Assembly (NCBI GenBank): GCA_050946575.1
Contig: JBMNVB010000006.1
Span: 28,481 to 92,480, forward strand
DNA length: 64,000 nucleotides
DNA from: JALCRY01 sp050946575
Lineage (GTDB): Bacteria > Bacillota > Clostridia > Peptostreptococcales > Anaerovoracaceae
Direction: 5' to 3'
The notes below the pieces were generated by a model, which saw only the letters and a list, made by a program, of their open reading frames with translations, was not told the DNA's origin and made no database searches. Shown here piece by piece: positions 55,695 through 63,819 of the stretch (positions are counted from its first letter, which is position 1; each line of letters starts with the position of its first letter). Position numbers and translations under genes: made by a program.

Positions 55695-57053
55695 ATGCAA
55701 AAGAAACAACCGCGCGCGAAAGCGCTGCTGCCGATCCTGGTTTTCCTGGTAATCTATCTCGGCAGCGGAATCTACTACGAGTACATCAATCCTAAAGAAG
55801 GACAGATGGGATTCTACGTGATGTCGGTCGTCGTGTCATTCGTGATCGCTCTGATCGTCGCTTTCATCCAGAATCCGGGACTGTCATTCGATGAGAAGAT
55901 CCACGCCTGCGCAAAAGGCATCGGGGATGACAACATTACGATAATGGTGTTCATCTTCCTGCTGGCCGGCATGTTCAGCGGGATCGCGCAGGCCTCGGGC
56001 GGAGCCGAAAGCACTGCGTACCTTCTTCTCGATTTCGTGCCTTCGGGATTCGCGATTCCGAGTCTGTTCGTGATCGCCTGCCTTATCTCGATGGCCATGG
56101 GCACGAGCGTCGGGACGATAACAGTTCTCGCGCCTATCGCCGTCGCGGTTTCGGAGAGCGCCGGACTCAACCTCCCGTTCTGCGTCGCGACGATCGTCGG
56201 CGGAGCAATGTTCGGAGACAACCTTTCGTTCATTTCCGACACGACCATAGCCGCCACGAAAACGCAGGGCGTCGAAATGAAGGACAAATTCAGAGCCAAC
56301 TTCAAGATAGCGCTGCCCGCAGCATTGATAACGCTGGGGATCCTGATTTTCTTCGGCCTTACGGGGGACGCCGCGCAGATAAAGGACTTCGACTATAACA
56401 TCTGGCAGGCGGTACCGTATTTCGCCGTGCTGATCGCGTCGCTGTGCGGCATCAATGTCTTCATCGTGCTTATCGGCGGCACTGTGCTCTCGTTCCTTGT
56501 AGGCCTCGGGACGGGTTCCCTTTCCGTCGCGTCGGCGCTCGGAGCCATGGGAGACGGCACGAGCGGCATGTTCGAGACAATAATAGTCACGATCCTCGTC
56601 GCATCGATCGGCGCATTGATGAAGGAATACGGCGGGTTCGAATTCATCCTGCAGAAGATCAGGGATGCGTTCAACAGCCGCAAAGGCGGCATGCTCGGCA
56701 TCGGCATCCTCACTTCGATAATCGATATCTCGACGGCGAACAACACGGTCTCGATCGTAATGGCCGGGCCGATCGCGAAGGATATCAGCGAGGAATACGG
56801 AGTCGATCCGAAGAAGGCCGCGTCGCTGCTCGATACGTTCTCGTGCGTATGCCAGGGAATAATCCCGTACGGAGCGCAGCTGCTCATAGCGTCGAGTATC
56901 GCGAATATAACGAGCATCTCGATCATGCCGTATCTGTTCTATCAGTTCCTGCTGCTCGCGTGCGTTCTGCTCTCGATCGCATTCGACAGGTCCGAAAAGG
57001 CGCAGTCAGCCGATACGGATACAGTGCAGCCGTCAGAGGCCGCCGCGGGATGA
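55695..57053 (+). CDS. Na+/H+ antiporter NhaC family
   Basis: A 452-residue membrane protein with about 11-12 helices. The family features are GTSVGTITVLAPIAV in the middle and the conserved GGAMFGDNLSFISDTTIAAT, with charged residues inside the membrane region. NhaC members exchange Na+ for H+ or, in some lineages, carry substrates such as malate/lactate or amino acids. AAAGGAGGAAAA precedes the ATG. Substrate uncertain. Confidence 0.87.
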   Translation: MQKKQPRAKALLPILVFLVIYLGSGIYYEYINPKEGQMGFYVMSVVVSFVIALIVAFIQNPGLSFDEKIHACAKGIGDDNITIMVFIFLLAGMFSGIAQASGGAESTAYLLLDFVPSGFAIPSLFVIACLISMAMGTSVGTITVLAPIAVAVSESAGLNLPFCVATIVGGAMFGDNLSFISDTTIAATKTQGVEMKDKFRANFKIALPAALITLGILIFFGLTGDAAQIKDFDYNIWQAVPYFAVLIASLCGINVFIVLIGGTVLSFLVGLGTGSLSVASALGAMGDGTSGMFETIIVTILVASIGALMKEYGGFEFILQKIRDAFNSRKGGMLGIGILTSIIDISTANNTVSIVMAGPIAKDISEEYGVDPKKAASLLDTFSCVCQGIIPYGAQLLIASSIANITSISIMPYLFYQFLLLACVLLSIAFDRSEKAQSADTDTVQPSEAAAG

Positions 57054-57070
57054 GAACAGTTTCTCTTTGT

Positions 57071-57099
57071 TGTATTTGAGCCGTGCCGCGAGTAAAATA
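57071..57099 (+). promoter_or_regulatory. Promoter of the flavin reductase gene
   Basis: TTGTAT (57071-57076), 17-bp spacer, TAAAAT (57094-57099). Confidence 0.65.
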
Positions 57100-57130
57100 T
57101 AGACATGGATGAACAGCAAGGAGGATTACT

Positions 57131-57700
57131 ATGAGAAAAGATTTCGGAGCGAAAACTTACAGTTACCCGTGCCCGGTCCTGATGATCGGAACATACGATG
57201 AAAACGGGGATCCGGATGTGATGAACGTTGCCTGGGGCGGACTGTGCCTGAGCGCTCCCGCGAAGATCGCCATCAATATCGCGACGTCGCGGAAAACGTT
57301 CAAGAACATCATGCTCAATAAGGAATTCACGGTAAGCCCGGCGACTGAGGACATGTATGAGATCGCAGACTATTTCGGGCTGGAGTCCGGCAACAGCGTT
57401 GACAAGATCGCGAAGACCGGCGTCCATGTATCGAAAGCGGAGAACGTGAACGCCCCGCTGATCGAGGAATTCCCTCTGACGCTCGAATGCAAGGTCGACG
57501 ATATCTACATCTTCGGCGAGAGATCGCGCGTCCTGGGGCTGATCGTAAACGCCAGCGCGGACGAATCGATCCTCGGCGACGACGGACTGCCGGATCATAA
57601 AAAGCTGAAGCCGATCATCTTCGACCCGGTACACAACATGTACACCGGCTTCGGTGATTTCATCGGACCGGCCTTCAAGGCGGGACTGAAATATAAGTAA
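57131..57700 (+). CDS. Flavin reductase family protein (FMN-binding split barrel)
   Basis: A 189-residue flavoredoxin-like protein. The pattern PVLMIGTYDENGDPDVMNVAW, followed by TSRKTFKNIMLNKEFTVS and the KAENV/LECKV strand, matches the FMN-binding split-barrel flavoredoxin group of anaerobes. It probably binds FMN and transfers electrons; the partner is unknown. AAGGAGG lies before the ATG. Confidence 0.88.
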   Translation: MRKDFGAKTYSYPCPVLMIGTYDENGDPDVMNVAWGGLCLSAPAKIAINIATSRKTFKNIMLNKEFTVSPATEDMYEIADYFGLESGNSVDKIAKTGVHVSKAENVNAPLIEEFPLTLECKVDDIYIFGERSRVLGLIVNASADESILGDDGLPDHKKLKPIIFDPVHNMYTGFGDFIGPAFKAGLKYK

Positions 57701-57707
57701 AGAAAAA

Positions 57708-57742
57708 ATCAATGCCGGACAGCGATGCTGTTCGGCATTGAT
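57708..57742. terminator. Long terminator hairpin with octamer ATCAATGC in both arms
   Basis: ATCAATGCCGGACAGC-GAT-GCTGTTCGGCATTGAT is a 16-bp stem with one G-T pair. On the minus strand TTTTTTCTTT follows, so it ends pheA; it can also stop the flavin reductase transcript. Both arms carry the over-represented octamer. Confidence 0.85.
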
Positions 57743-57760
57743 GCTTTATGCGGAAGACCG

Positions 57761-58900
57761 CTATATCTCCTGATAGCTTCCGAGGTATTTGAACGAGCGT
57801 GTGATCTCCTCGATCTGGCTCATCATCCGGATGAACGCGTCCGAGTACACCGATTCCTCAATGTCAAAATAGAACATATATACATCATCGCGCTTCGGGA
57901 CCGGACGGGATTCAAGCTTCCTCAGATTCACGCCGGCGGCGTTGAATCTTGCCAGCACGCGGTACAGCGACCCCGGCGCGTCCCCCGTCACCAGCAGTAG
58001 GCTGCTCCTGTTCGCACCCGGGAAGATCCGGAGATCCCTCGTGATGCATATAAAGCGCGTGTAATTATTGTCATTGTCCTGCACAGATTCCTCAAGACAC
58101 TCGAGCCCGTAAAGCCGGCCGCACTCTCCGGAGGCGATAGCCGCCGCATCCTTTCTCCCCGACTCAGCGACCATTTTCGCCGCCGCAGCCGTATTCTCAC
58201 ATACCGTGATCTTCGCATCCGGGAAATCCTGCAGATACTTTTCGCACTGCGCGATCGCCTGTTCATGAGAAAAGATCTCCCTGATCCCGGCTTTTTCCGC
58301 GCCCGGGTTCGCGAGCAGGCAGTGGCTGATCTGGACGCGCATGCTCCTTACGATATAGAAATGATATTCCTGCATCAGATCATATATTTGATTTACAGAC
58401 CCTGCCGTGCTGTTTTCGATCGGAAGGACCCCGTACTCGCACAGACCGCTCTCTATCGCCGCGAACACGCTGCGGAACGTGTTCATATACAGGATGGACG
58501 GCATCCTGAAGAAGCGGTCGCAGGCCTGCTGAGAATACGCGCCCTGCACTCCCTGTACCGCCACGGCCGCGCTCTCCGGGAATGCCTCCGGCGTTTCCGA
58601 AAGCGCTCTTCTGATCTCTTCCACGAGCGTGCTCTCGTCATGGAGGATCATCCGCTGATGATCAATGCTGTACTCACACATTGCCAAAAAAAGCATCCTG
58701 TTATAGTAAGCCATATCCGGGGCGGACGACTCCGTGATCCGGTCGAGCAGCTCGCGCTCCTTCACCGGATCGTCTACGCGAAGCCCGTTTTCCTTTTTAT
58801 ATCTCGCGATCTCGTCGCTCAGACGCATTCTGCGGTCAAAAAGCTCCAGGAGCTGTTCGTCCAGTTCATCCATCTGTTTTCTGCGGTCCGATAAATCCAT
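57761..58900 (-). CDS. pheA: Bifunctional chorismate mutase / prephenate dehydratase
   Basis: A 379-residue enzyme that makes phenylpyruvate from chorismate. Residues 1-90 form an AroQ chorismate mutase (RRKQMDELDEQLLELFDRRM). Residues about 105-285 are the dehydratase (VQGAYSQQAC, LPIENSTAGSV, and the catalytic NYTRFICI). A C-terminal ACT domain (VTGDAPGSLYRVLARFN ... LRKLESRP) binds phenylalanine for feedback control. GAAGGAG precedes the ATG. It is a stand-alone gene ending at a strong terminator. Confidence 0.95.
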   Translation of the reverse strand: MDLSDRRKQMDELDEQLLELFDRRMRLSDEIARYKKENGLRVDDPVKERELLDRITESSAPDMAYYNRMLFLAMCEYSIDHQRMILHDESTLVEEIRRALSETPEAFPESAAVAVQGVQGAYSQQACDRFFRMPSILYMNTFRSVFAAIESGLCEYGVLPIENSTAGSVNQIYDLMQEYHFYIVRSMRVQISHCLLANPGAEKAGIREIFSHEQAIAQCEKYLQDFPDAKITVCENTAAAAKMVAESGRKDAAAIASGECGRLYGLECLEESVQDNDNNYTRFICITRDLRIFPGANRSSLLLVTGDAPGSLYRVLARFNAAGVNLRKLESRPVPKRDDVYMFYFDIEESVYSDAFIRMMSQIEEITRSFKYLGSYQEI

Positions 58901-59117
58901 TTTCCGTTTCTCCTTCTTTTATCTCTCTGCCTCTGTCGATCCTCTCTGATATAATGATTTCCATTATAATATCTTCCGCGAGATTTTCAAATGGAAATGC
59001 GCGGATTTGTAAATGGGCGGCCAGGATTTTGCATAAAGCCTATAATATATGTTTACGTAAAAAAGAATTATATGTCATGACGGTCACATCGCTGCTGCTT
59101 CTCTTCTCGTTAAGTGC

Positions 59118-60161
59118 TCAGCTCTTTTTTTCATTAGCTTCAGGCAGGCTGTCAAGGATCCCTTTTATCTCCTCATCGTCGGTGAGATCATACAGGATCT
59201 CAAAGAAATAGCGTGCAGCGTCTGTTTCACCATCATCCAGTGACTGTTGGCCGAATGTATAGGCCAGAGAAAGGACTGTATCATCGGCACCGATCGGAAA
59301 GCCGTATTTCTCCCCGTATCCGCGCAGCTCGTCCAGTGTCGGCTGTTCAACCGTTCCGTTTGTCATCTGCTGTATATAGAATAATTCGGATTGTGCATTA
59401 GCCGAATTCGGATCAAACTGCAGACTGATGAGATCGCAGCCGATGGCTTCCTTCCAGAGTTTTTTCTCAACAAAATAGTATGCGAAATTCCGGTAGCACC
59501 TTCCCAGGCTTGGCGATCTGAAAGCATACCGAGCCGCCTGCATTGATATTTCAAAGAATTTTTCAATATCGCCCAGAAGCTTGAATGATTCCGAGTACTC
59601 AAACAGGATGTCCGTATTCACCGGATTCCACCGGACAGCTTTTCTCAATGCCTGATTTGCATCCTCATACCGTTTAAGATCGATCAGCAAGCTTCCATAT
59701 TGAAAATATATACTGTCAAATGGGATCGGACTGCGGCGGATCTCCTTATCCGGATCATTCACAGTGATATACAGCATCTCTTCAAATGGCTCGTTGAATG
59801 TAAAATATTCACTTACAGCATCATTCCGGAACATGCCGTCCTCCTCCAGGGATTCGACTTTTTCCACGATATCTTCCATAAGGATCAATGCGTGCTGATA
59901 ATCTTTTTTGTAAATATTGAAGCGCACTTCATCCATTGCGGTATCAAGCTTGAGATCTTCCTTATCTACCAGCCTGGAAAATTCATCTTTCCTGTCATCC
60001 GGCAGAACAGAGTAAATAATTCTCCCGCACTCTCTGAGGATCTCCTTCCCCATCGGGTGGTCCTTATAATTTTCCATTTGCTCCCTGAGATAAGCAATAT
60101 CGGCCTTGCTGTCACCGGTCAGTCCGTCTTTGATCTGTTCAATAATTTCTTCGTAAGTCAT
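59118..60161 (-). CDS. Tetratricopeptide-like repeat protein
   Basis: A 347-residue soluble, helical protein. TPR-like pairs are visible at about 145-180 (YFQYGSLLIDLKRYEDANQALRKAVRWNP) and just after it (AFRSPSLGRCYRNFAYYFVEKKLWKEAIGCDLISLQFDP). The acidic ends have no motif. Codon use here is more A/T-rich than in the core genes, which may indicate acquired DNA. The function is unknown; protein-protein interaction is the usual role of TPRs. Confidence 0.78.
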   Translation of the reverse strand: MTYEEIIEQIKDGLTGDSKADIAYLREQMENYKDHPMGKEILRECGRIIYSVLPDDRKDEFSRLVDKEDLKLDTAMDEVRFNIYKKDYQHALILMEDIVEKVESLEEDGMFRNDAVSEYFTFNEPFEEMLYITVNDPDKEIRRSPIPFDSIYFQYGSLLIDLKRYEDANQALRKAVRWNPVNTDILFEYSESFKLLGDIEKFFEISMQAARYAFRSPSLGRCYRNFAYYFVEKKLWKEAIGCDLISLQFDPNSANAQSELFYIQQMTNGTVEQPTLDELRGYGEKYGFPIGADDTVLSLAYTFGQQSLDDGETDAARYFFEILYDLTDDEEIKGILDSLPEANEKKS

Positions 60162-60295
60162 AATATCCTCTCCACATAATTACAAACAACTTAACTGTCT
60201 ATACATAGTTTCTTTGCCGCGCCAATTTGCTTTCTACTCTCCCGGCGCAGCTGATAAAATCACCGCTGTCATTCATTCAACGCCATCCGGGATAA

Positions 60296-60550
60296 CTATA
60301 TTCGGGGAAAAGCATCTTCCCCGATGCTGACGACACTGTCAGGGATATTAACACTGGTAAGGCTGTGGCAGGCGTAGAAAGCCCTGTCTCCGATGCTGGT
60401 CACGCTGTCCGGAATATCTATACTGGTCAGGCTTTCGCAGCATTCGAAAGCGGACTCCCCGATGCTGGTCACACCATATGGAATTCTGACTCTCTTTTTA
60501 TTTCCTCGATATTCTTTCAGTACACCCGATTCTATATGAAAGTCTTTCAT
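60296..60550 (-). CDS. Short BspA-type leucine-rich repeat (LRR_5) protein or fragment
   Basis: An 84-residue protein with two to three 23-residue LRR_5 units (VTSIGESAFECCESLTSIDI, then VTSIGDRAFYACHSLTSVNI). Such repeats usually occur in long surface proteins; here there is no signal peptide and only a stub, so it is probably the remnant of a larger gene, though a start and stop are intact. Confidence 0.6.
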   Translation of the reverse strand: MKDFHIESGVLKEYRGNKKRVRIPYGVTSIGESAFECCESLTSIDIPDSVTSIGDRAFYACHSLTSVNIPDSVVSIGEDAFPRI

Positions 60551-60785
60551 TCGAATTCCCCTTAATAATTACGACACTAATCACATAACACTTGCAGTCA
60601 CTCTTCGCTTATCATTGCAGCAATTCTAATCGAGAAAACGAAACTGCTGATAACAAAATCTTTCTTCGACAATCCCCTGGGATCATCTCGAATTCATTCG
60701 CGCTTTGACTATTATATTGTACGACAAAAAGGTTATACAAAACAACATCTAACAATGCGTGTAATCAGAAGGATTCCGGCGTTAT
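60551..60785. other. A/T-rich intergenic region, no gene seen
   Basis: About 235 bp between the LRR stub start and repeat array 2. I see no gene, RNA or clear inverted repeat. Base composition is lower in GC than the left part of the window. Confidence 0.5.
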
Positions 60786-61080
60786 CAACTGGCAGCAGTA
60801 GTAAAAAACACAATCAATGCCAGTTGCTTTCGTTGAAAATGCGCCGAAAACACCGGATTCAAGACGATTTAACTGGCACCTGCCGCCAAAATCGCAACCG
60901 ATGCCAGTTATTATTCACGGAAACGTACCGGAAACGCCGGATTCAAGACAATTTAACTGGCACCTGCTGCCAAAATCGCAACCAGTGCCAGTTATTTTCC
61001 TCAGAAATGCGCCGGAAACGCCGAATCCACGAAAATCTAACTGGCACCTGTTTCCAAAATCGCAACCCGATGCCAGTTAT
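60786..61080. repeat. Repeat array 2: four 84-bp units of the same family as array 1, inverted
   Basis: The inverted repeat AACTGGCA ... TGCCAGTT occurs four times, with its left arm at 60787, 60871, 60955 and 61039: exactly 84 bp apart, as in array 1. The plus-strand unit here aligns with the minus-strand unit of array 1 (for example TTTAACTGGCAYCYGCTGCC, then TGCCAGTTATTTTCC), so the arrays are in opposite orientation. The sequence between arms is diverged and less GC-rich. An open frame of 28-residue repeats crosses it but has no start signal. Confidence 0.88.
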
Positions 61081-61282
61081 TACTGTGTAAGGTCTGCTCC
61101 AACGCGAGCCTGTTTAACAGTTATCATGCGTACCCCCCTCTCTGATCATGATCTTATTGTACTCTCATTTAATTAGAAGGTCGATAGAACTTTTTCTATT
61201 TTTTGTGGAATTTTTTTGACGTCTCATTGATTAATTTCTATTTTTCTTATACAATAAGATCATACAGGAAAGAGGTAACAAC
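61081..61282. other. Regulatory region of the prophage repressor
   Basis: Mostly A/T-rich. It holds the promoter at 61227-61255 and, upstream of it, a short inverted repeat ATAGAA-CTT-TTTCTAT (about 61184-61200) that might be an operator. Confidence 0.4.
61227..61255 (+). promoter_or_regulatory. Promoter of the S24 repressor genes
   Basis: TTGATT (61227-61232), 17-bp spacer, TACAAT (61250-61255). Confidence 0.6.
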
Positions 61283-61906
61283 TTGGATATAAAAGATATA
61301 ATACGCAAATTGCGCATCGATAATGATATGACGCAAGCAGAATTCGGAAAAGTGGCCGGTGTCAGTGATAAGGCTGTATCGACTTGGGAGAATGGTACCG
61401 CGGTTCCTCGCATGGGAGCCATTCAAAGGATGTCCGAATACTTCAATGTACCTAAAGCATACATCATGGGCGATGTTGCTGCTAACCCGCAAGGCCGCCC
61501 TCTCCCGTCGAACATCATCACACCTGCGGCATACGCTGTACCCGTCCTCGGGACGATATACACTGGCGACGGAGTGGTGGCGGAGGAATCCTTCAAGAGC
61601 GTGTTCTACGTCGATAAGAGCATCAAAGCGGATTACTGCCTTATCGTCAAGGGGAATTCCATGACGGGCGTAGGCATACACGATGGCGACGTAGCTTTCC
61701 TCATCAAGGATTTTGACTTTGTAGATGGTAAGATATACGCCGTGGTCTTCGGTCCCGCTGGAGACGCGAGCCTAAAGAGGGTCAGCAAGGCTGGCGATAA
61801 ACTGATACTCTCCCCATGCAACCCCGAGTACAGTCCGGTCATTGAAGCGCCGAGCGACGTGCTACTGATCGGTGAACTGGTCGGGCATTATCATAAGGAC
61901 AAGTGA
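61283..61906 (+). CDS. Phage-type repressor, XRE helix-turn-helix plus S24 peptidase domain (1)
   Basis: A 207-residue LexA/CI-like repressor. The helix-turn-helix lies at about residues 16-38 (MTQAEFGKVAGVSDKAVSTW); the S24 domain has the nucleophile Ser126 (KGNSMTG) and general base Lys165 (LKRV). The usual Ala-Gly cleavage bond appears to be Thr-Gly (GTIYTGDG), so self-cleavage may be altered. It starts with TTG behind AGAGG with 7-base spacing. It marks the left part of an integrated element, with base composition unlike the region before 49 kb. Confidence 0.85.
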   Translation: MDIKDIIRKLRIDNDMTQAEFGKVAGVSDKAVSTWENGTAVPRMGAIQRMSEYFNVPKAYIMGDVAANPQGRPLPSNIITPAAYAVPVLGTIYTGDGVVAEESFKSVFYVDKSIKADYCLIVKGNSMTGVGIHDGDVAFLIKDFDFVDGKIYAVVFGPAGDASLKRVSKAGDKLILSPCNPEYSPVIEAPSDVLLIGELVGHYHKDK

Positions 61907-61959
61907 GAGATATATTCAAGGAAAAATATACAAGGGCAGAAGGGAAAAAGGGGAAAAAA

Positions 61960-62865
61960 GTGAAGATAGGAGACTACGTTAAACAATACAGAGCAGAAAA
62001 CAGACTTACGATGCAGGAGTTTGCAGACAAAGCGGGCTTGAGCAAAGGTTATATTTCCATGCTCGAAAAAGGGAGGAATCCTCAAAATTCACGTTCACTT
62101 GTCCGGGGAATTGATACAGTCGCTAAAATTGCTCAGGCCATGAACATATCAATAGACGAACTGTTGGCCGCTGTTGACAGCGACCAACTTATAACACCGA
62201 AGCATAACAATGATACTAAATTGAAATTATACGAAAACATAAGAGAACGCAGAAAAGAACTCGGTCTTACTCAATCTGACCTTGCACATAAGGTAGGATA
62301 TTCCGATAAAAGTATGATTGCAAAAATCGAGAATGGCAAAGTCGATTTAGGGCAATCAAAAATTTTAGAAATCGCAAAGGCGTTACAGATTTCGCCTTCT
62401 GAACTTACGGGATGGGAAGATACATCAACCAAACTCAATCCGATAGATTTATCTGACTTTGATCTTGTTGCCGTTCCAGTCTTCGGCTCTATCCCTCCGG
62501 GAGTGCCGCTCGAACAGATAGAATGTATCGAAGACGATCCGCTCTATGTGGAGAAAAAACTGTGCAAAGGCGGTCAAGTGGTAAAAGGTCTCCGCGTGCA
62601 CGGTGACAGCATGGCCCCGAAAATCATGGACAATGACCGCGTTGTCTTCCGTGTGCAGCCTGAGTGTGAGACAGGCGATATAGTAGTAGCGCGCATTGAC
62701 GGCAACAGCGCTACGCTCAAAAAGGCAGTTATATCTGAGAGACCGTATACGTTCACATTGCAGCCGATAAACGCTGCATATGAGCCGATAGTGTTCACCG
62801 GCGACGATTCTGAACCGTCGCTTGAGATAATCGGTGTAGTTATTCAGTTAGTTCGTGATATTTAG
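61960..62865 (+). CDS. Phage-type repressor with two XRE domains and an S24 peptidase domain (2)
   Basis: A 301-residue protein: first helix-turn-helix at about 17-40 (LTMQEFADKAGLSKGYISML), second at about 102-125 (LTQSDLAHKVGYSDKSMIAKI), then S24 with Ser217 (HGDSMAP) and Lys254 (TLKK). The double DNA-binding module on one chain is unusual. The cleavage loop reads GSIPPGVP, with Pro in place of the scissile Ala. GTG 61960 was chosen because AAGGGG lies upstream; a GTG at 61903 overlapping the previous stop is the alternative. The last 129 bp are duplicated at 63178. Confidence 0.82.
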   Translation: MKIGDYVKQYRAENRLTMQEFADKAGLSKGYISMLEKGRNPQNSRSLVRGIDTVAKIAQAMNISIDELLAAVDSDQLITPKHNNDTKLKLYENIRERRKELGLTQSDLAHKVGYSDKSMIAKIENGKVDLGQSKILEIAKALQISPSELTGWEDTSTKLNPIDLSDFDLVAVPVFGSIPPGVPLEQIECIEDDPLYVEKKLCKGGQVVKGLRVHGDSMAPKIMDNDRVVFRVQPECETGDIVVARIDGNSATLKKAVISERPYTFTLQPINAAYEPIVFTGDDSEPSLEIIGVVIQLVRDI

Positions 62866-62877
62866 GAGGGATGAAAG

Positions 62878-63039
62878 ATGTTGCAGTTTTGGGAAGGATG
62901 GGCCATAGGTTGCGGAATAGTGGCCTCGATACAGAGTACAACTGGTGTCTTCGTTGGTAAGTACGCAGAACTGATTTTCTTGTTTGGCATGGTTCCGCTG
63001 CTTATCTATGTGTTAAGGCATGGCATATGGGAGGACTGA
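62878..63039 (+). CDS. Small membrane protein (53 residues), copy 1
   Basis: A 53-residue frame starting at ATG with AGGAGGG upstream, 12 bases after the repressor stop. It has an aromatic N-terminus (MLQFWEGWAIGCG), the motif IQSTTGVF and one membrane helix (about 31-46, ELIFLFGMVPLLIYVL). It is a homologue of 63319-63480. Its location between repressor and integrase suggests a prophage accessory protein, perhaps involved in immunity or exclusion; this is a guess. Confidence 0.7.
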   Translation: MLQFWEGWAIGCGIVASIQSTTGVFVGKYAELIFLFGMVPLLIYVLRHGIWED

Positions 63040-63045
63040 TGTGTA

Positions 63046-63159
63046 GTGTTCAAAGAGAAAATGTACAACGGAAAAGTCAGATACCGCGATCGCTACGTGG
63101 ATCCTCTCACAGGGAAGCGGCATACTGTTAGCGTGACCCTGACTCCGACCGGGAAGTGA
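63046..63159 (+). pseudogene. Tyrosine integrase N-terminal fragment, copy 1 (nonsense)
   Basis: GTG start, then FKEKMYNGKVRYRDRYVDPL, the arm-type DNA-binding domain of phage integrases, ending after 37 codons at TGA where copy 2 has CGA. It is followed by the duplication junction, so the rest of the integrase is absent. Confidence 0.75.
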
Positions 63160-63177
63160 GCTGACGAACGCACTGAT

Positions 63178-63306
63178 GAGAGGCCGTATACATTCACATT
63201 GCAGCCTATTAACGCTGCATATGAGCCAATAGTGTTCACCAGCGACGATTCTGAACCGTCGCTTGAGATAATCGGTGTAGTTATTCAGTTAGTCCGTGAT
63301 ATTTAG
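63178..63306 (+). pseudogene. Duplicated 3' end of the S24 repressor gene
   Basis: 43 codons that match the last 129 bp of the 61960-62865 gene with 7 differences, 6 of them synonymous. It has no start codon or helix-turn-helix part, so it is a remnant. Confidence 0.85.
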
Positions 63307-63318
63307 GAGGGTTGAAAA

Positions 63319-63480
63319 ATGTCTAAGTTTTGGGATGGATGGTTCTTCGCTTGCATGGTATTGTCCGCGATACAGAGTACAACTGGTGTCTTCACTCGTA
63401 AGTATGGGGCACTTATTTTCGTGATCGGCATAGTTCCGTGGTTTATTTATTGGATACGTTATGACCTGTGGAAGGACTGA
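63319..63480 (+). CDS. Small membrane protein (53 residues), copy 2
   Basis: A 53-residue homologue of the 62878-63039 protein, also with AGGAGGG upstream. About 27 of 53 residues are identical; IQSTTGVF is invariant while both ends differ. One membrane helix (about 30-46). It is the only intact gene in the second copy of the duplication. Confidence 0.7.
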   Translation: MSKFWDGWFFACMVLSAIQSTTGVFTRKYGALIFVIGIVPWFIYWIRYDLWKD

Positions 63481-63486
63481 TGTGTA

Positions 63487-63756
63487 GTGTTCAAAGAGAA
63501 AATGTATAACGGGAAAGTCAGATACCGCGATCGCTACGTGGATCCTCTCACAGAGAAGCGAGCTGACGAACGCACTGCGCGGAAGATTCTTGACGAGAAG
63601 ATAGCCTCTGCGGTCAATGCTACGAGCTACGATAATATCACATTCAGAGAGTTAGCGGAGAAGTACACTGAATGGCAGCGGCTCAATAATAAGCCTCAGA
63701 CGGTTCGCTCCAGCGCTATGTATATGAGCGCAGAATGCTGCGGGATGTTCGCCTGA
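63487..63756 (+). pseudogene. Tyrosine integrase N-terminal part, copy 2 (deletion and frameshift)
   Basis: It starts like copy 1, but 13 codons of the arm-binding domain are missing. It then continues into the core-binding region (ITFRELAEKYTEWQRLNNKP) and breaks after SSAMYM, where the reading frame shifts; the other frame reads RRMLRDVR, the expected continuation, and then stops. The catalytic domain is absent from the window. The integrase is therefore dead here. Confidence 0.78.
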
Positions 63757-63819
63757 TATCGAAGTAGAAATATTTTTTTACACGATTTTTGTTCCAAAAG
63801 TGTGCCAAAAAGTCGTAAA

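Larger units (their letters stand above)
62737..63600 (+). repeat. Imperfect tandem duplication, 441-bp offset
   Basis: 62737-63177 and 63178 to about 63600 carry the same order: repressor 3' end, 53-codon membrane-protein gene, integrase 5' end. Each element is displaced by exactly 441 bp (62737/63178, 62878/63319, 63046/63487). The second copy lacks 39 bp inside the integrase part, between short GGGAAG/GAGAAG direct repeats. Confidence 0.9.

Noticed and set aside
49565..61080. The arrays as CRISPRs
   Set aside because: The unit is 84 bp with an internal palindrome, the intervening segments are themselves repeated, and there are no cas genes or leader.
60755..61176. Open frames across array 2
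   Set aside because: Same reason; the possible starts lie inside repeat arms, without start signals.
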